Assembly: GCF_000527695.1 (NCBI RefSeq) | Contig: NZ_ATSX01000001.1 | Span: forward strand, 62,001 to 126,000 | DNA: 64,000 nt | DNA from: Commensalibacter papalotli (ex Servin-Garciduenas et al. 2014) | GTDB lineage: Bacteria; Pseudomonadota; Alphaproteobacteria; Acetobacterales; Acetobacteraceae | Direction: 5' to 3' | Part shown: positions 8,008 to 17,898 of the stretch, in pieces | Layout of the letters: every line of letters starts with the position of its first letter | Numbering within the stretch: position 1 is the stretch's first letter | Position numbers and translations under genes: made by a program | Notes under the pieces: model-generated | Databases searched by the model: none | What the model saw: the letters and a program-made list of their open reading frames with translations, nothing else | Told to the model about the DNA's origin: nothing

Positions 8008-11000
8008 TTATGACACAGCGCCAATATATTTAATGAATATAGTTCGAACTTTTGCTCCAACAAGTTTTGCTTTATCTTCTATTTGTTTAATAGCATCAAT
8101 ATCTTGGGTTGGTGTTTTTAATAAATCTCTAGACATGATTTCTATAATGGTTGGGGTCAGTTCTGTTCTTAGGTCTTGGGGTGGAAGCTTGCCAAAAAAT
8201 ATTCTTAGAAGGCTTTGCATATTTCTCCAAAAACGATCAGCTTGAATAAGGATTTTAGCATCTTTATGCTCTAAATATCCATGCTTTTCCAAACGTCTAA
8301 GTGCAATACGTGTGCAGGTATGATAAATTTCTGGATTATGTGCGATTAATTGCAAAGCCTGAGCAATAAATTCAACCTCCATTAACCCACCAGTTAAATG
8401 CTTTACATCCCATTGACTGCAAGGAGGGGCGTCTCTAAGTAGTCGAGCGCGCATATCGGCGGTATCTTTGAGTATTTGTGCATCACTGGTATTATGTGGG
8501 GCATTTAAGAGTGCATGTTGAATTGTTTCAGTGATATGTTTTTGTAACTTTAATGGTCCACCAATAATCCTTGCTCTGGTTAGTGCCATACGTTCCCATG
8601 TCCAAGCTTCTTCTTTGTGATAACGTTTAAAAGAAGTTAGCGAAACAGCAACGGGACCTTTGCTTCCAGAAGGGCGTAAACGCATATCAACCTCATATAA
8701 AGACCCTGCTGATCCAGCGCTGGTAATGGCAGAGATAAAGCTTTGGGTGAGGCGAATGTAATAATTATTTGTGGTAAGAGAGCGCTGCGTTGAATGAAGA
8801 TGTGCATGTGAAGATAAAGGAAAGTGGCTTTCATAGATTTCAGGCGGATGATCAAAAATCAACATCAAATCTAAATCAGATCCAGAGGTCATTTCCCAAG
8901 ATCCTGCTTTGCCAAGAACGATAACGCAAATACCACCACCTGGTATGTAACCATATTTTTTTTGATGCTCCTTGGTGACTTTATCTAACAAGGATTTAAT
9001 AATGATATTAGCCATAGAGGTGCGTAGAATTTGAGTTCGATCAAGGCTAAGTTGATTATCTAAATACGCTATGGATAATCTAAATTCCTCGCTATGTACC
9101 AATCCATGTAAAGCAGGGATGGCATCCATATAATATTCTGTGTTTTTAAGATAATCTTTTACAGTTTTACGTAGGTTAAAGCGACTTTTTGCTAAATTAA
9201 CCTCTAATAAAGCATCAATTGCAGCAGGGTTACTGGCCAAATGCTCGGCAATAAAATGTGACGTGCCAATGGCTGCGGATAGTCGTTTAATCAATGCAGG
9301 ATTACGCTCAAACAACGACAAAAGCTGAATGCCAGCTCTGTGCCTTGCCAGTAAAGTATCAAACCGTTGTAAAACTAATAGCGGATTGCGTTGTCCAGCA
9401 AACGCGTCCAATAATTTAGGCAAAACATTGGTTAAAATTGTTCTGGCTTTGGCTGTGCGTAAAGCTCTGGGGCCGCTGTCATTCCACGATTGTAAAATAG
9501 AGGCAGCTTCGTCTGGAAAGCCTTTTTGATTTAAATATTCCTTGAGCTCTTCTGTTGGCATATCTAGGACATATTGCTCATCATTTTCTGGGGCTGCAAA
9601 TAACCCTTCAAAACTTTGCCTAACAAATTGCATTAATGGGAATAATTCATGGGCGAATTTCTCGGGCGTTTCATATCCCATAAAAATTGAAAACTGACAA
9701 AGCTCCTCTAGGCTATTGGGAAAAGAATGTGTTTGATAGTCATTTTGCATTTGCAAACGATGTTCAGTTTTGCGTAGCAAGCTATAAGCTTCTATCAGTT
9801 TTTCGGTTTGAGGAGCAGTTAAAAGGTCTTTTTCTGTTAGTTTGGTTAACCCACCAATTGTCGTTGAATCTTGAAGCTCTGGGAAACGTCCTGCCCAGAC
9901 AAGTTGCATGGTTTGTGGACAAAACTCGATTTCTCTGATCCCTCCATGACCCAGCTTAATATTTTGTCCAACTAGCCATTCAAGAGCATTTTCATCGGAA
10001 AGATTAGGGGGGAGTTTAGATAAATTGAGTTTTCCTGTTTTTTTATGCTGATCAATACGTTTTTTCATCGCATGAATATCATCAATAACGGTAAAATCCA
10101 GATGTCTTCGCCAAATAAAGGGGCGAATAGCTTCTAAAAAAGTATAACCAGCCTCTATATCTCCTGCGATGGGTCTGGCTTTGCTCATCGCAGAGCGTTC
10201 CCAAGTTTGTCCCAAACTTTCATAATAGGTGATTGCTGCGGGTAGAGAAACTGCTAGGGGTGAAGATGAAGGGTCTGGGCGTAAACGTAAATCAGTGCGA
10301 AAAACATAGCCATTTTCATCTCGTTCCTCCATCAAAGCGACGAGTTGGCGGGTTAATCTTACAAAAACCGTATTTAAGTCATCATTATCGGGATAAATAT
10401 CGGGATCGTATAAAATAATCAGGTCAATATCAGAGGAATAGTTGAGTTCTTTTGCACCCAGTTTTCCCATTCCTAAGATAATAAAACCACAATTTTTCTC
10501 GGGTGTTGAAGGATGTGGTAAATTTATTTTTTTATTTTTATGTGCATGGAGTAAAAGATGGTTAAGAACAAGATTTAAAGTGACTTCTGCTAGATTGCTG
10601 AGAGTTAAGGTAATTTCTTGTAAAGACCATAAATTGCCAATGTCAGCCAACGCGCAGCCGAGGGCAATTTTTTGTTTGGTAATGCGTATGATTTTTGCAA
10701 TAGCTTGACGAGATTCTTGTATTGAAAATTGATGTAAGGTATGAAATGTTGTTTTACATGCTTCATCGGGGCCATTCTGTAAAAGGAATTCGAAAAAATG
10801 AATATCTTTTAAAATTAAACTGGATAAATAAGGACTGTTGCCTCCAATTGCATGAATAAGATTTAAAATATATTTTTGCTGTATAAAAGTAGGGTCTTTT
10901 TCATATTGAACCCATAGCTTCATGAGGTCTTCTGCAAATATATTAGCAGATTGTTGGTCTGCTGGCTTAGGCCAGTTTTGATAAAACCATGGAGCCTCTG

Positions 11001-11019
11001 CGGAATGGGATATGGGCAT
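8008..11019 (-). CDS. glnE: Bifunctional glutamine synthetase adenylyltransferase/deadenylylase
   Basis: GlnE attaches and removes AMP on glutamine synthetase in response to PII, tuning nitrogen assimilation. At 1003 aa it has both nucleotidyltransferase domains: the N-terminal deadenylylase with 'LGMGKLGAKELNYSSDIDL' (Asp197/Asp199) and the C-terminal adenylyltransferase with 'LGKAGSWEMTSGSDLDL' near residue 715. Each is followed by the helical GlnD-PII-uridylylation-like region, including 'LGHGGIREIEFCPQ' and 'HLTGGLMEVEFIAQ'. The start has AGGGAA about 8 bases upstream. It is followed by bcp in the same direction, and divergent by 50 bp from the AsmA-like gene. The glnE-bcp pairing is, from memory, seen in other acetic acid bacteria. 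Confidence 0.97.
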   Translation of the reverse strand: MPISHSAEAPWFYQNWPKPADQQSANIFAEDLMKLWVQYEKDPTFIQQKYILNLIHAIGGNSPYLSSLILKDIHFFEFLLQNGPDEACKTTFHTLHQFSIQESRQAIAKIIRITKQKIALGCALADIGNLWSLQEITLTLSNLAEVTLNLVLNHLLLHAHKNKKINLPHPSTPEKNCGFIILGMGKLGAKELNYSSDIDLIILYDPDIYPDNDDLNTVFVRLTRQLVALMEERDENGYVFRTDLRLRPDPSSSPLAVSLPAAITYYESLGQTWERSAMSKARPIAGDIEAGYTFLEAIRPFIWRRHLDFTVIDDIHAMKKRIDQHKKTGKLNLSKLPPNLSDENALEWLVGQNIKLGHGGIREIEFCPQTMQLVWAGRFPELQDSTTIGGLTKLTEKDLLTAPQTEKLIEAYSLLRKTEHRLQMQNDYQTHSFPNSLEELCQFSIFMGYETPEKFAHELFPLMQFVRQSFEGLFAAPENDEQYVLDMPTEELKEYLNQKGFPDEAASILQSWNDSGPRALRTAKARTILTNVLPKLLDAFAGQRNPLLVLQRFDTLLARHRAGIQLLSLFERNPALIKRLSAAIGTSHFIAEHLASNPAAIDALLEVNLAKSRFNLRKTVKDYLKNTEYYMDAIPALHGLVHSEEFRLSIAYLDNQLSLDRTQILRTSMANIIIKSLLDKVTKEHQKKYGYIPGGGICVIVLGKAGSWEMTSGSDLDLMLIFDHPPEIYESHFPLSSHAHLHSTQRSLTTNNYYIRLTQSFISAITSAGSAGSLYEVDMRLRPSGSKGPVAVSLTSFKRYHKEEAWTWERMALTRARIIGGPLKLQKHITETIQHALLNAPHNTSDAQILKDTADMRARLLRDAPPCSQWDVKHLTGGLMEVEFIAQALQLIAHNPEIYHTCTRIALRRLEKHGYLEHKDAKILIQADRFWRNMQSLLRIFFGKLPPQDLRTELTPTIIEIMSRDLLKTPTQDIDAIKQIEDKAKLVGAKVRTIFIKYIGAVS

Positions 11020-11069
11020 ATAAATGTTCCCTGTAATTTCTAAGCCATTGATGAGTAGTTAAATAAAGT

Positions 11070-14000
11070 ATGCAATCAGATACCGAACAAGAACCACAAA
11101 TAATAAAACAACAAAGTTATTTTATACGATGGCTGAAAAAGTTGCTATTCCTTATTCTTGGGGTGGTTGGTTTTTTCAGTTTTATGGTGATTGTTGGTGG
11201 GATTTATATTGCCTATAATCCAGTTAATATCACACCTCTTGTAAAACATTGGTTGCCATTACCGATTATTAAAGGGATCAATAAGAGCCATCCTGCTGGT
11301 ATTCTTGATTTTGATAAACTCGTCTTAACGTGGCCTGTTGGTCAACAGGGTTTTTCTGCACCTTTGCAATTAGAGTTACAACAAGGAAAAATTTTAGATA
11401 ACAAAGCGCAGATGCAAGGTTATGTGCAATATGCAAAAATAAAGCTGGCAGTATCTCCTTTATTTCATCGTGTTATAAAGCCGTTATCTCTAGAGGTTAT
11501 TGGTGCTAGACTGCAATTAAGAAGAACAAAAGACTTGCAAATCAAGCTGGATATTGCTGATCAAAAAACAAGTTCGTCTAACTCTCGATTACATTTTGAT
11601 TTTCATCATTTAGATCGAATAAATATTAAAAATAGTCATGTTCAATTAACTGATGAAATTGATAATAGAATTATACAGTTACAAAAAATAGATATGAATA
11701 TCTTGCCTTTTTTTGTAAATAACACGCTTGGTATAGTTGGGCATGCGATGGCACAACTAGATATTAATGGCCATAGTATGAGTTTTAGTGCACAAAGTGG
11801 TGCTGATGAAAATATCGAAATTGCTCGTCAGCTATTGGATAATACGGGTGTATTAAATTGGCACATACAAATTAATGATTTTAATCCAGCAGATTTTTCG
11901 GGGATCAGTCCGTCTCTACATGCCTTAAAACAGATCGATTTGCCTATATCCGTTATGGCAGATATTAATTTAAAAATTGGTAAAAATCAGCATTCAATAG
12001 AGCCATATGAGGCTCAGTTTGCAATTCATATGGGCGAAGGTACTATTAACATCAAAGGACAGGAATTATATCCTTCATCGGTAACAGCGAATATCCATGC
12101 AAACTTTGCAATGGATGTGCAAAAACCTATTCATATTTCAATCGATGATCTAGCATTGCAGTTGCGCTCTCCGACAGCTTTAACCCAACCGAAAAGTGGT
12201 CCATTATTCCACTTTAAAGGCTCTTTATTTGCGTCTAGCATAGATAAAACAAAAGACGTAAAAGTAAATTTTGTTGCAGACAGCCCAGAGCTGGATTTTG
12301 CGACCATCAAAAATTATTGGCCAGCGAGTATTGCCAAAGGTGCGCATGCTTGGGTGACAGAGAATATTACCACAGGAACAGTTAAAAATTTTAATATTGA
12401 AGTTGGATTAGCAAGTCAAAAGGGGTGGGAGCATTTAGATTTGGTACATCTTGGCGGAGGCATAGAGAAGGCCGATCATGCTGAGATCCATTGGTTACGC
12501 CCAGCACCGCCTTTGAAAGATATGAGTGCTTCATTAAAATTTGTTGATCCAAGTCGTATTTATATTCAACTCAAAGACGGATATCAGGTCGTGTATCCAC
12601 ACAACAAGCCAACTGAACCCTATCACAAGCTTTATGTTCCCAAAGGGGATATGTGGATTACAGGGCTTGATAACCATCAAGAAACAGGAATTATTACTGC
12701 TGATATTCAAGGTAAATTACAAGACGTTATTTCTCTCTTATATGAGCCCAGATTACGTTTATTATCCCGACATCCTTTACCTTTTAAACATCCTAGTGGA
12801 GACGTAAAAACAACGTTAAAAGTTGAACTTCCCTTAAAGAAAAAGGTTAAAATAGAGCAAATTGGTATTCATGGACATAATGAAATTCGCAATGCATATA
12901 TAGATAATGTAGCTTTAGATAAAGATCTTAAAGATGCTTTTTTAACGATAGATGTTGATACAGAACATTTAGAGTTAACGGGGAAAGGTATTTTTTCAGT
13001 TTTTCCAGTATCATTGAAATATATGCAGAAATTTTCACATAAAAATGAGCAAACAATTACAGAAACCGCTCAAGCAAAGTTGGATATTACGCCAGAATAT
13101 CTAAAACAAATGAAATTTGATACTTCTGGTGATTTTATGGGGAAGGCATTGCTTTTTGTAGGGTATAAAAAACGTCATGATGGTAAATCAATGGTTAATT
13201 TAAAATTTGATTTATATAGTGCAGCTATTTTACTTCCTATATGGAAAAAAGAGATCGAACAACCTGCGCAAATGGTTGGCGAAATTGCTTTGGATCAGGG
13301 TAAACTGATGGCTATACGCAATGTTCATGCCGAGGGTAAAGACCTTTCATTAACTGCGAATATAGATGTAGTTAATCATATTCCTCAACAATTAAATATT
13401 ACATCTTTTCATATTGGACGTTCCGTGGGACAGGCTGTTTTGAATGTGCCAATGACCAAAGAGTCAATTGATAATCCACAAAAAGGGGATATTCGCCTTT
13501 CTGTAAAAGCGGATGCGTTAGATGCGGCTCCCTTTGTTGGGAAATATATTGAAAAAGATAAAAAAATAAGTTCGAAAGCCAAATCAGAAGTAAAAGCCAA
13601 AGATCAATATCAATTACCGATTGCGGCGACGGGTCGGTATTCAGGACCTAGAGGGCGTAAATGGATTGTTAATTTACAAGCCCAAAAGATTTATTACCAT
13701 AAAGATCAGTTCTTGAGCAGTGTTACGACATATATGGAGTATAATGGAGTGCGGTTAATGCGTTTATCTTATGGAATGCGCAAACCCTTTTTGTTGACAG
13801 CTTCATTAATTCCTAAAGGTAAAAATCGCTATTTTCACCTTGAGTCACAAGACTTTGGACGTATTTTACAAACGATTGGTGTTTCAACAGAGCTTAAGGG
13901 AGGGAAGGTTGTTTTTAAAGGACGATTTGATGATGCAAAACCTTCTGCACCTTTTGATGGCACGATAAATATAAAAAATGTTGTTTTGGAAAATGCACCA

Positions 14001-14402
14001 CTGGCAATGCGAAGGTTAAGTGATGCTTCTATTTATGGGTTATTTAAAAGTAGAAAAAATAAAGAAATTATACTTGATACAATTAAAACCGATTTATTTT
14101 TGAATGATGGTGTTCTAACGGTCAAAGATGGATTGGTGCATAATTCAGAATTAGGGGCGACACTACAAGGTGAGATTAATCTTGATCAAGCCAAACTAGA
14201 TTTAAATGGAACGATTGTACCTGCTTATGCCGTGAATAAGCTTTTTGGTATTATACCTGGTGTTGGCAAATGGTTTAGCCCTGAAAAGGGTGGTGGATTT
14301 ATTGCTATTCCTTTTGACATTGACGGCAATTTCAAAGACCCTCAATTTGATATTCATCCATCTAGAATTTTAACTCCAGGGGCTTTGCGAGAATTATTTT
14401 GA
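11070..14402 (+). CDS. AsmA/YhdP-like envelope protein (DUF3971-type)
   Basis: This 1110-aa protein has one N-terminal membrane helix (about residues 22-48) and a long periplasmic part of repeating beta segments. The pattern fits the YhdP/TamB/AsmA group of bridge-like proteins that help carry phospholipid to the outer membrane in gammaproteobacteria. The C-terminal part has the family's 'ATLQGEINLDQAKLDLNGTIVPAYAVN' style and closes with 'IPFDIDGNFKDPQF', typical of the AsmA-like C-terminal domain. It is divergent from glnE with only 50 bp between, so promoters overlap; the ribosome-binding site is weak. The transport role is inferred from the family. Confidence 0.85.
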   Translation: MQSDTEQEPQIIKQQSYFIRWLKKLLFLILGVVGFFSFMVIVGGIYIAYNPVNITPLVKHWLPLPIIKGINKSHPAGILDFDKLVLTWPVGQQGFSAPLQLELQQGKILDNKAQMQGYVQYAKIKLAVSPLFHRVIKPLSLEVIGARLQLRRTKDLQIKLDIADQKTSSSNSRLHFDFHHLDRINIKNSHVQLTDEIDNRIIQLQKIDMNILPFFVNNTLGIVGHAMAQLDINGHSMSFSAQSGADENIEIARQLLDNTGVLNWHIQINDFNPADFSGISPSLHALKQIDLPISVMADINLKIGKNQHSIEPYEAQFAIHMGEGTINIKGQELYPSSVTANIHANFAMDVQKPIHISIDDLALQLRSPTALTQPKSGPLFHFKGSLFASSIDKTKDVKVNFVADSPELDFATIKNYWPASIAKGAHAWVTENITTGTVKNFNIEVGLASQKGWEHLDLVHLGGGIEKADHAEIHWLRPAPPLKDMSASLKFVDPSRIYIQLKDGYQVVYPHNKPTEPYHKLYVPKGDMWITGLDNHQETGIITADIQGKLQDVISLLYEPRLRLLSRHPLPFKHPSGDVKTTLKVELPLKKKVKIEQIGIHGHNEIRNAYIDNVALDKDLKDAFLTIDVDTEHLELTGKGIFSVFPVSLKYMQKFSHKNEQTITETAQAKLDITPEYLKQMKFDTSGDFMGKALLFVGYKKRHDGKSMVNLKFDLYSAAILLPIWKKEIEQPAQMVGEIALDQGKLMAIRNVHAEGKDLSLTANIDVVNHIPQQLNITSFHIGRSVGQAVLNVPMTKESIDNPQKGDIRLSVKADALDAAPFVGKYIEKDKKISSKAKSEVKAKDQYQLPIAATGRYSGPRGRKWIVNLQAQKIYYHKDQFLSSVTTYMEYNGVRLMRLSYGMRKPFLLTASLIPKGKNRYFHLESQDFGRILQTIGVSTELKGGKVVFKGRFDDAKPSAPFDGTINIKNVVLENAPLAMRRLSDASIYGLFKSRKNKEIILDTIKTDLFLNDGVLTVKDGLVHNSELGATLQGEINLDQAKLDLNGTIVPAYAVNKLFGIIPGVGKWFSPEKGGGFIAIPFDIDGNFKDPQFDIHPSRILTPGALRELF

Positions 14403-14481
14403 ATTAATGGTTAAGTTTAATGTTGAATTACAAAGAGGTAAACAGATTAAAAGGGTTTAAAATTATAGTAAGTTATTGGAT

Positions 14482-14554
14482 CTGCCTTAATGCTGCCTTA
14501 ATCTACACTTAATAATTTTTGATCTATAGTGAGGAAATCCGGCCTTAATTAAGG
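14482..14554. repeat. Repeated GCCTTAAT motif and CCTTAATTAAGG palindrome
   Basis: CTGCCTTAAT occurs at 14482-14491 and again at 14493-14502, an 11-bp head-to-tail pair. A third match, GGCCTTAATT, starts at 14541 and forms part of the exact 12-bp palindrome at 14543-14554. They lie about 90-160 bp before the candidate promoter of the efflux operon and could be regulator binding sites. This is a pattern observation only. Confidence 0.4.
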
Positions 14555-14643
14555 TATATTTTCTTTATTATAATAAAAATTCAATAAATAAATATTATTA
14601 TTTATTTTCATTCATAACTATCTTTGTCGTGGTAACTGATTTT

Positions 14644-14673
14644 TTGCATAATATGATATATAGAGCTTATAAA
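14644..14673 (+). promoter_or_regulatory. Candidate promoter of the RND efflux operon
   Basis: TTGCAT at 14644-14649 is followed after 17 bases by TTATAA at 14667-14672 (or TATAAA with 18). This is a fair sigma-70-type match about 75 bp before the GTG start. In AT-rich DNA such matches occur by chance. Confidence 0.4.
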
Positions 14674-14748
14674 ATATTAGACAACAACGACTTCAGTTTG
14701 TGTAAAGATTATTGATTATCAAATTAAAAATATGGAGCATTTAGTTAC

Positions 14749-17700
14749 GTGAATGCGATTGTTATTACGGCATTGAAACGTCCGTATACTTTTGTTGTTT
14801 TGGCAATTTTAATAGTGGTATTTGGTGTTCTTACTATATTTCGAACCCCTACGGATATTTTCCCAGATATTAAAATTCCCGTTGTGGCTGTTGTTTGGAA
14901 CTATAATGGATTGATGCCCGAAGATATGTCTGGGCGTGTGGCCTATTATTACGAAAGAGCCCTGACATCGACGGTTGATAATATTGAACATATTGAAAGT
15001 AACTCTTTTTATGGTCGTGGAATTGTAAAAATATTCTTTCAGCCTGGTACGAATATTGCTGAAGCACAAACGCAAATTACTTCTGTTTCTCAGACTGTTT
15101 TAAAGCAAATGCCCAAGGGCATTACGCCGCCTTTAATTTTGAAATACAATGCTTCTTCTGTTCCTGTTTTAATGTTGAAAATTTCTTCTGAGACAATTAC
15201 AGGATCTCAGCTTTATGATATGGCATCAAATCTTATTCGTCCTTCTTTGGTGTCGGTGGCAGGGGCAGCGTTGCCTTCCCCTTATGGAGGGACAGCAAAT
15301 AATGTGCAGGTCTCTCTTAATCAAAAACGTTTGCTGGCTTACGGATTAACAGCGACAGATATTGGAAATGCTTTAAACCAACAAAATATTGTATTGCCTG
15401 CTGGGGATCAAAAAATTGGTGCCGTCGATTTTATGGTGCAAACCAATGCAACCCCAAGAGAGATCGAAAAGTTTAATAATATTCCGATTAAGCAAGTTGG
15501 TAATGCAACAGTTTATTTAAAAGATGTTGCTTGGGTCCATAGAGGGGGGGCTCCACAAACGAATTTGGTCTTGGTCAAAGGGCACAAAGCCATTTTAATG
15601 GTAGTGATGAAGACGGGGGATGTTTCAACGTTAAACGTCGTTTCTGACATTAAAAGGCTTTTACCCAAAGTTGAAAAAACACTGCCTCCTGGTGTGAAAA
15701 TAGATATTATTTCTGATGCTTCTACTTTTGTAAAAGAGTCGGTAGAAGATGTTGTTCATGAGATGGTCATTGCTGCTTTATTAACCAGTATTGTGGTGAT
15801 CTTATTCTTAGGTTCGTGGCGATCTACCTTGATTATTGCGACCTCAATTCCGTTGGCTATTTTAACATCCTTAATTGGGCTGGATCTTGCGGGACAAACA
15901 ATTAACGTGATGACTTTGGGTGGCTTGGCATTAGCCGTAGGGATCTTGGTTGATGATGCCACGGTAATGATTGAAAATATTGATACGCATTTAGAGATGG
16001 GAAAAAATCTTTATGATGCGATTGTGGACGCTGCTAATCAAATTGTTATTCCAACCTTCGTCTCTACACTGTGTATTTGTGTTGTGTGGTTTCCATTATT
16101 TGAATTAACTGGGGTTGGGGGATGGTTGTTTATGCCTATGGCAGAAGCAATTATTTTTGCAATGTTAGCCTCGTTTATTTTATCCAGAACCTTGGTTCCA
16201 ACGATGGCCTACTATCTCTTGCCAGGTCAAATTGCAGAGCATGAAAATCCCAATCGTAAAATTTCCAAATTTCAACAATTTTTAAATGGTTTTGATACTC
16301 AATTTGAAGAATTTAGAAAAAATTATAAAATTTTACTAGAACATTTGGTTTCTATTCGCAAAAGATTTATTGCTGGCTTTCTTGTGTTTTCTCTAGCTTC
16401 AATGGGGTTACTTTATTTTGTTGGAGAGAACTTTTTTCCTGAGATTAAATCTGCTGAATTAGACTTACATATGCGCGCACCATTAGGAACGCGTATTGAG
16501 GAAACAGGTAAGATCTCGTATTTGGTTAATGAAGAAATCGAAAGATTATTACCAGGACAAGTCAAGGGAATTGTTAATAATTGTGGTCTACCATTTAGCA
16601 GTTTAAATCAAGCCTTTATTCCTACTCCAACGATTGGCTCTCAAGATTGCGATTTAACCATTTCATTAAAGAATTCTGCTTCCCCAATTGCGGAGTATCG
16701 TAAAATTCTACGTAAAGGGTTACGTGACAAATTTCCAGGAACTGATTTTGCTTTTATGCCAGGGGATATGACCGCTAAAATTTTGAACTTTGGCTTGCCT
16801 GCACCGATTAATGTACAAATAGTTGGGCGTAAGCTTGCTGCTAATTATGAATATGCGAAATTAGTGGCTTCAAAATTAAAACGTATTCCTGGCATTGCTG
16901 ACGTGCGTGTGCAACAAACAGTGACAACACCAACCTTAATGATAAATACACGCAGGACTTTCGCATTAAGTACGGGGTTAACTGAGGCCGACATTGCTAA
17001 TAACGCTTTAGCAACCTTGTCTGGAAGTGGTCAAACAGCACCGACTTATTGGCTTGACCCAAAGACTGGGGTATCGCATTTGGTTAATATCCAAACCCCT
17101 CAATCTGAAATGCAAACAATGAATGATTTGGAAACTATTCCTGTGAACGGACCTGAAGGAGCCTCAGGAAAAACTAAAATGCAAATGTTGGGATCGTTAA
17201 GTCATATTTCTCAGACAGGAACAGGGGGCGAGGTTTCTCATTATAATATTATGCCTGTTTTTGAAATATACGCCAGTAATGATGGACGTGATCTTGGGGC
17301 AGTTTCTGCTGATGTTAAACAAGTGGTTCAAGAGTTAAACTCTCAGTTACCCAGGGGTTCTACCATTGCTATTCGAGGACAAGCAACAACAATGTATAAT
17401 GCTTATTCTCAGTTAATTGGTGGGTTGGCGATGTCAATTTTGTTAGTTTATTTAATTATTGTTGTGAATTTTCAATCTTGGCTTGATCCGTTTGTGATTA
17501 TCATGGCCTTACCTGGCGCATTGGCAGGCATCGCATGGAGTTTATTTATAACCCACAGCTCCATATCAGTTCCTGCATTAACTGGGGCAATTATGTGTAT
17601 GGGAACTGCAACGGCTAATTCGATTTTAGTAGTCTCTTTTGCAAGAGAGCGTTTGGCGGTGCATGGGGACGCAGTGCTGGCGGCCGTCGAAGCTGGATAT

Positions 17701-17898
17701 GGGCGAATCAGACCCGTTTTAATGACAGCTTTGGCAATGATTATTGGAATGCTGCCTATGTCACTTAGCAATACCCAAAACGCACCATTGGGTAGAGCGG
17801 TGATGGGGGGATTAAGCGTTGCGACTATAGCAACTTTACTTTTCGTACCTTGTGTCTTTGCTCTTGTTTATTATCGCCAGAAAAAGGAAACTGTATAA
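14749..17898 (+). CDS. RND efflux permease (inner-membrane pump)
   Basis: The 1049-aa product is a full-length RND transporter: one N-terminal helix with the typical 'FPDIKIPVVAVVWNYNGLMP' start, two large periplasmic loops, and two sets of six helices. The proton-relay pair is Asp402-Asp403 in 'ILVDDATVMIENID'. It resembles the multidrug/hydrophobe permeases with a shorter, CzcA-like style more than AcrB; the substrate cannot be told from sequence. It starts with GTG behind a GGAG. The stop overlaps the ATG of the adaptor gene by one base (TAATG), so the pump, adaptor and outer-membrane factor form one operon. Confidence 0.92.
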   Translation: MNAIVITALKRPYTFVVLAILIVVFGVLTIFRTPTDIFPDIKIPVVAVVWNYNGLMPEDMSGRVAYYYERALTSTVDNIEHIESNSFYGRGIVKIFFQPGTNIAEAQTQITSVSQTVLKQMPKGITPPLILKYNASSVPVLMLKISSETITGSQLYDMASNLIRPSLVSVAGAALPSPYGGTANNVQVSLNQKRLLAYGLTATDIGNALNQQNIVLPAGDQKIGAVDFMVQTNATPREIEKFNNIPIKQVGNATVYLKDVAWVHRGGAPQTNLVLVKGHKAILMVVMKTGDVSTLNVVSDIKRLLPKVEKTLPPGVKIDIISDASTFVKESVEDVVHEMVIAALLTSIVVILFLGSWRSTLIIATSIPLAILTSLIGLDLAGQTINVMTLGGLALAVGILVDDATVMIENIDTHLEMGKNLYDAIVDAANQIVIPTFVSTLCICVVWFPLFELTGVGGWLFMPMAEAIIFAMLASFILSRTLVPTMAYYLLPGQIAEHENPNRKISKFQQFLNGFDTQFEEFRKNYKILLEHLVSIRKRFIAGFLVFSLASMGLLYFVGENFFPEIKSAELDLHMRAPLGTRIEETGKISYLVNEEIERLLPGQVKGIVNNCGLPFSSLNQAFIPTPTIGSQDCDLTISLKNSASPIAEYRKILRKGLRDKFPGTDFAFMPGDMTAKILNFGLPAPINVQIVGRKLAANYEYAKLVASKLKRIPGIADVRVQQTVTTPTLMINTRRTFALSTGLTEADIANNALATLSGSGQTAPTYWLDPKTGVSHLVNIQTPQSEMQTMNDLETIPVNGPEGASGKTKMQMLGSLSHISQTGTGGEVSHYNIMPVFEIYASNDGRDLGAVSADVKQVVQELNSQLPRGSTIAIRGQATTMYNAYSQLIGGLAMSILLVYLIIVVNFQSWLDPFVIIMALPGALAGIAWSLFITHSSISVPALTGAIMCMGTATANSILVVSFARERLAVHGDAVLAAVEAGYGRIRPVLMTALAMIIGMLPMSLSNTQNAPLGRAVMGGLSVATIATLLFVPCVFALVYYRQKKETV

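Larger units (their letters stand above)
14403..14748 (+). other. 346-bp AT-rich gap upstream of the first RND efflux operon
   Basis: No coding frame, tRNA or terminator is supported here. It holds three copies of a GCCTTAAT motif (14482-14550), a 12-bp palindrome and a candidate promoter (listed separately), and is otherwise a long AT-rich run. No regulator gene such as tetR or a two-component system is adjacent to the pump. Confidence 0.6.

Noticed and set aside
10442-10708. Plus-strand 88-aa frame inside glnE
   Set aside because: It is antisense to the conserved deadenylylase domain and shows no independent features.
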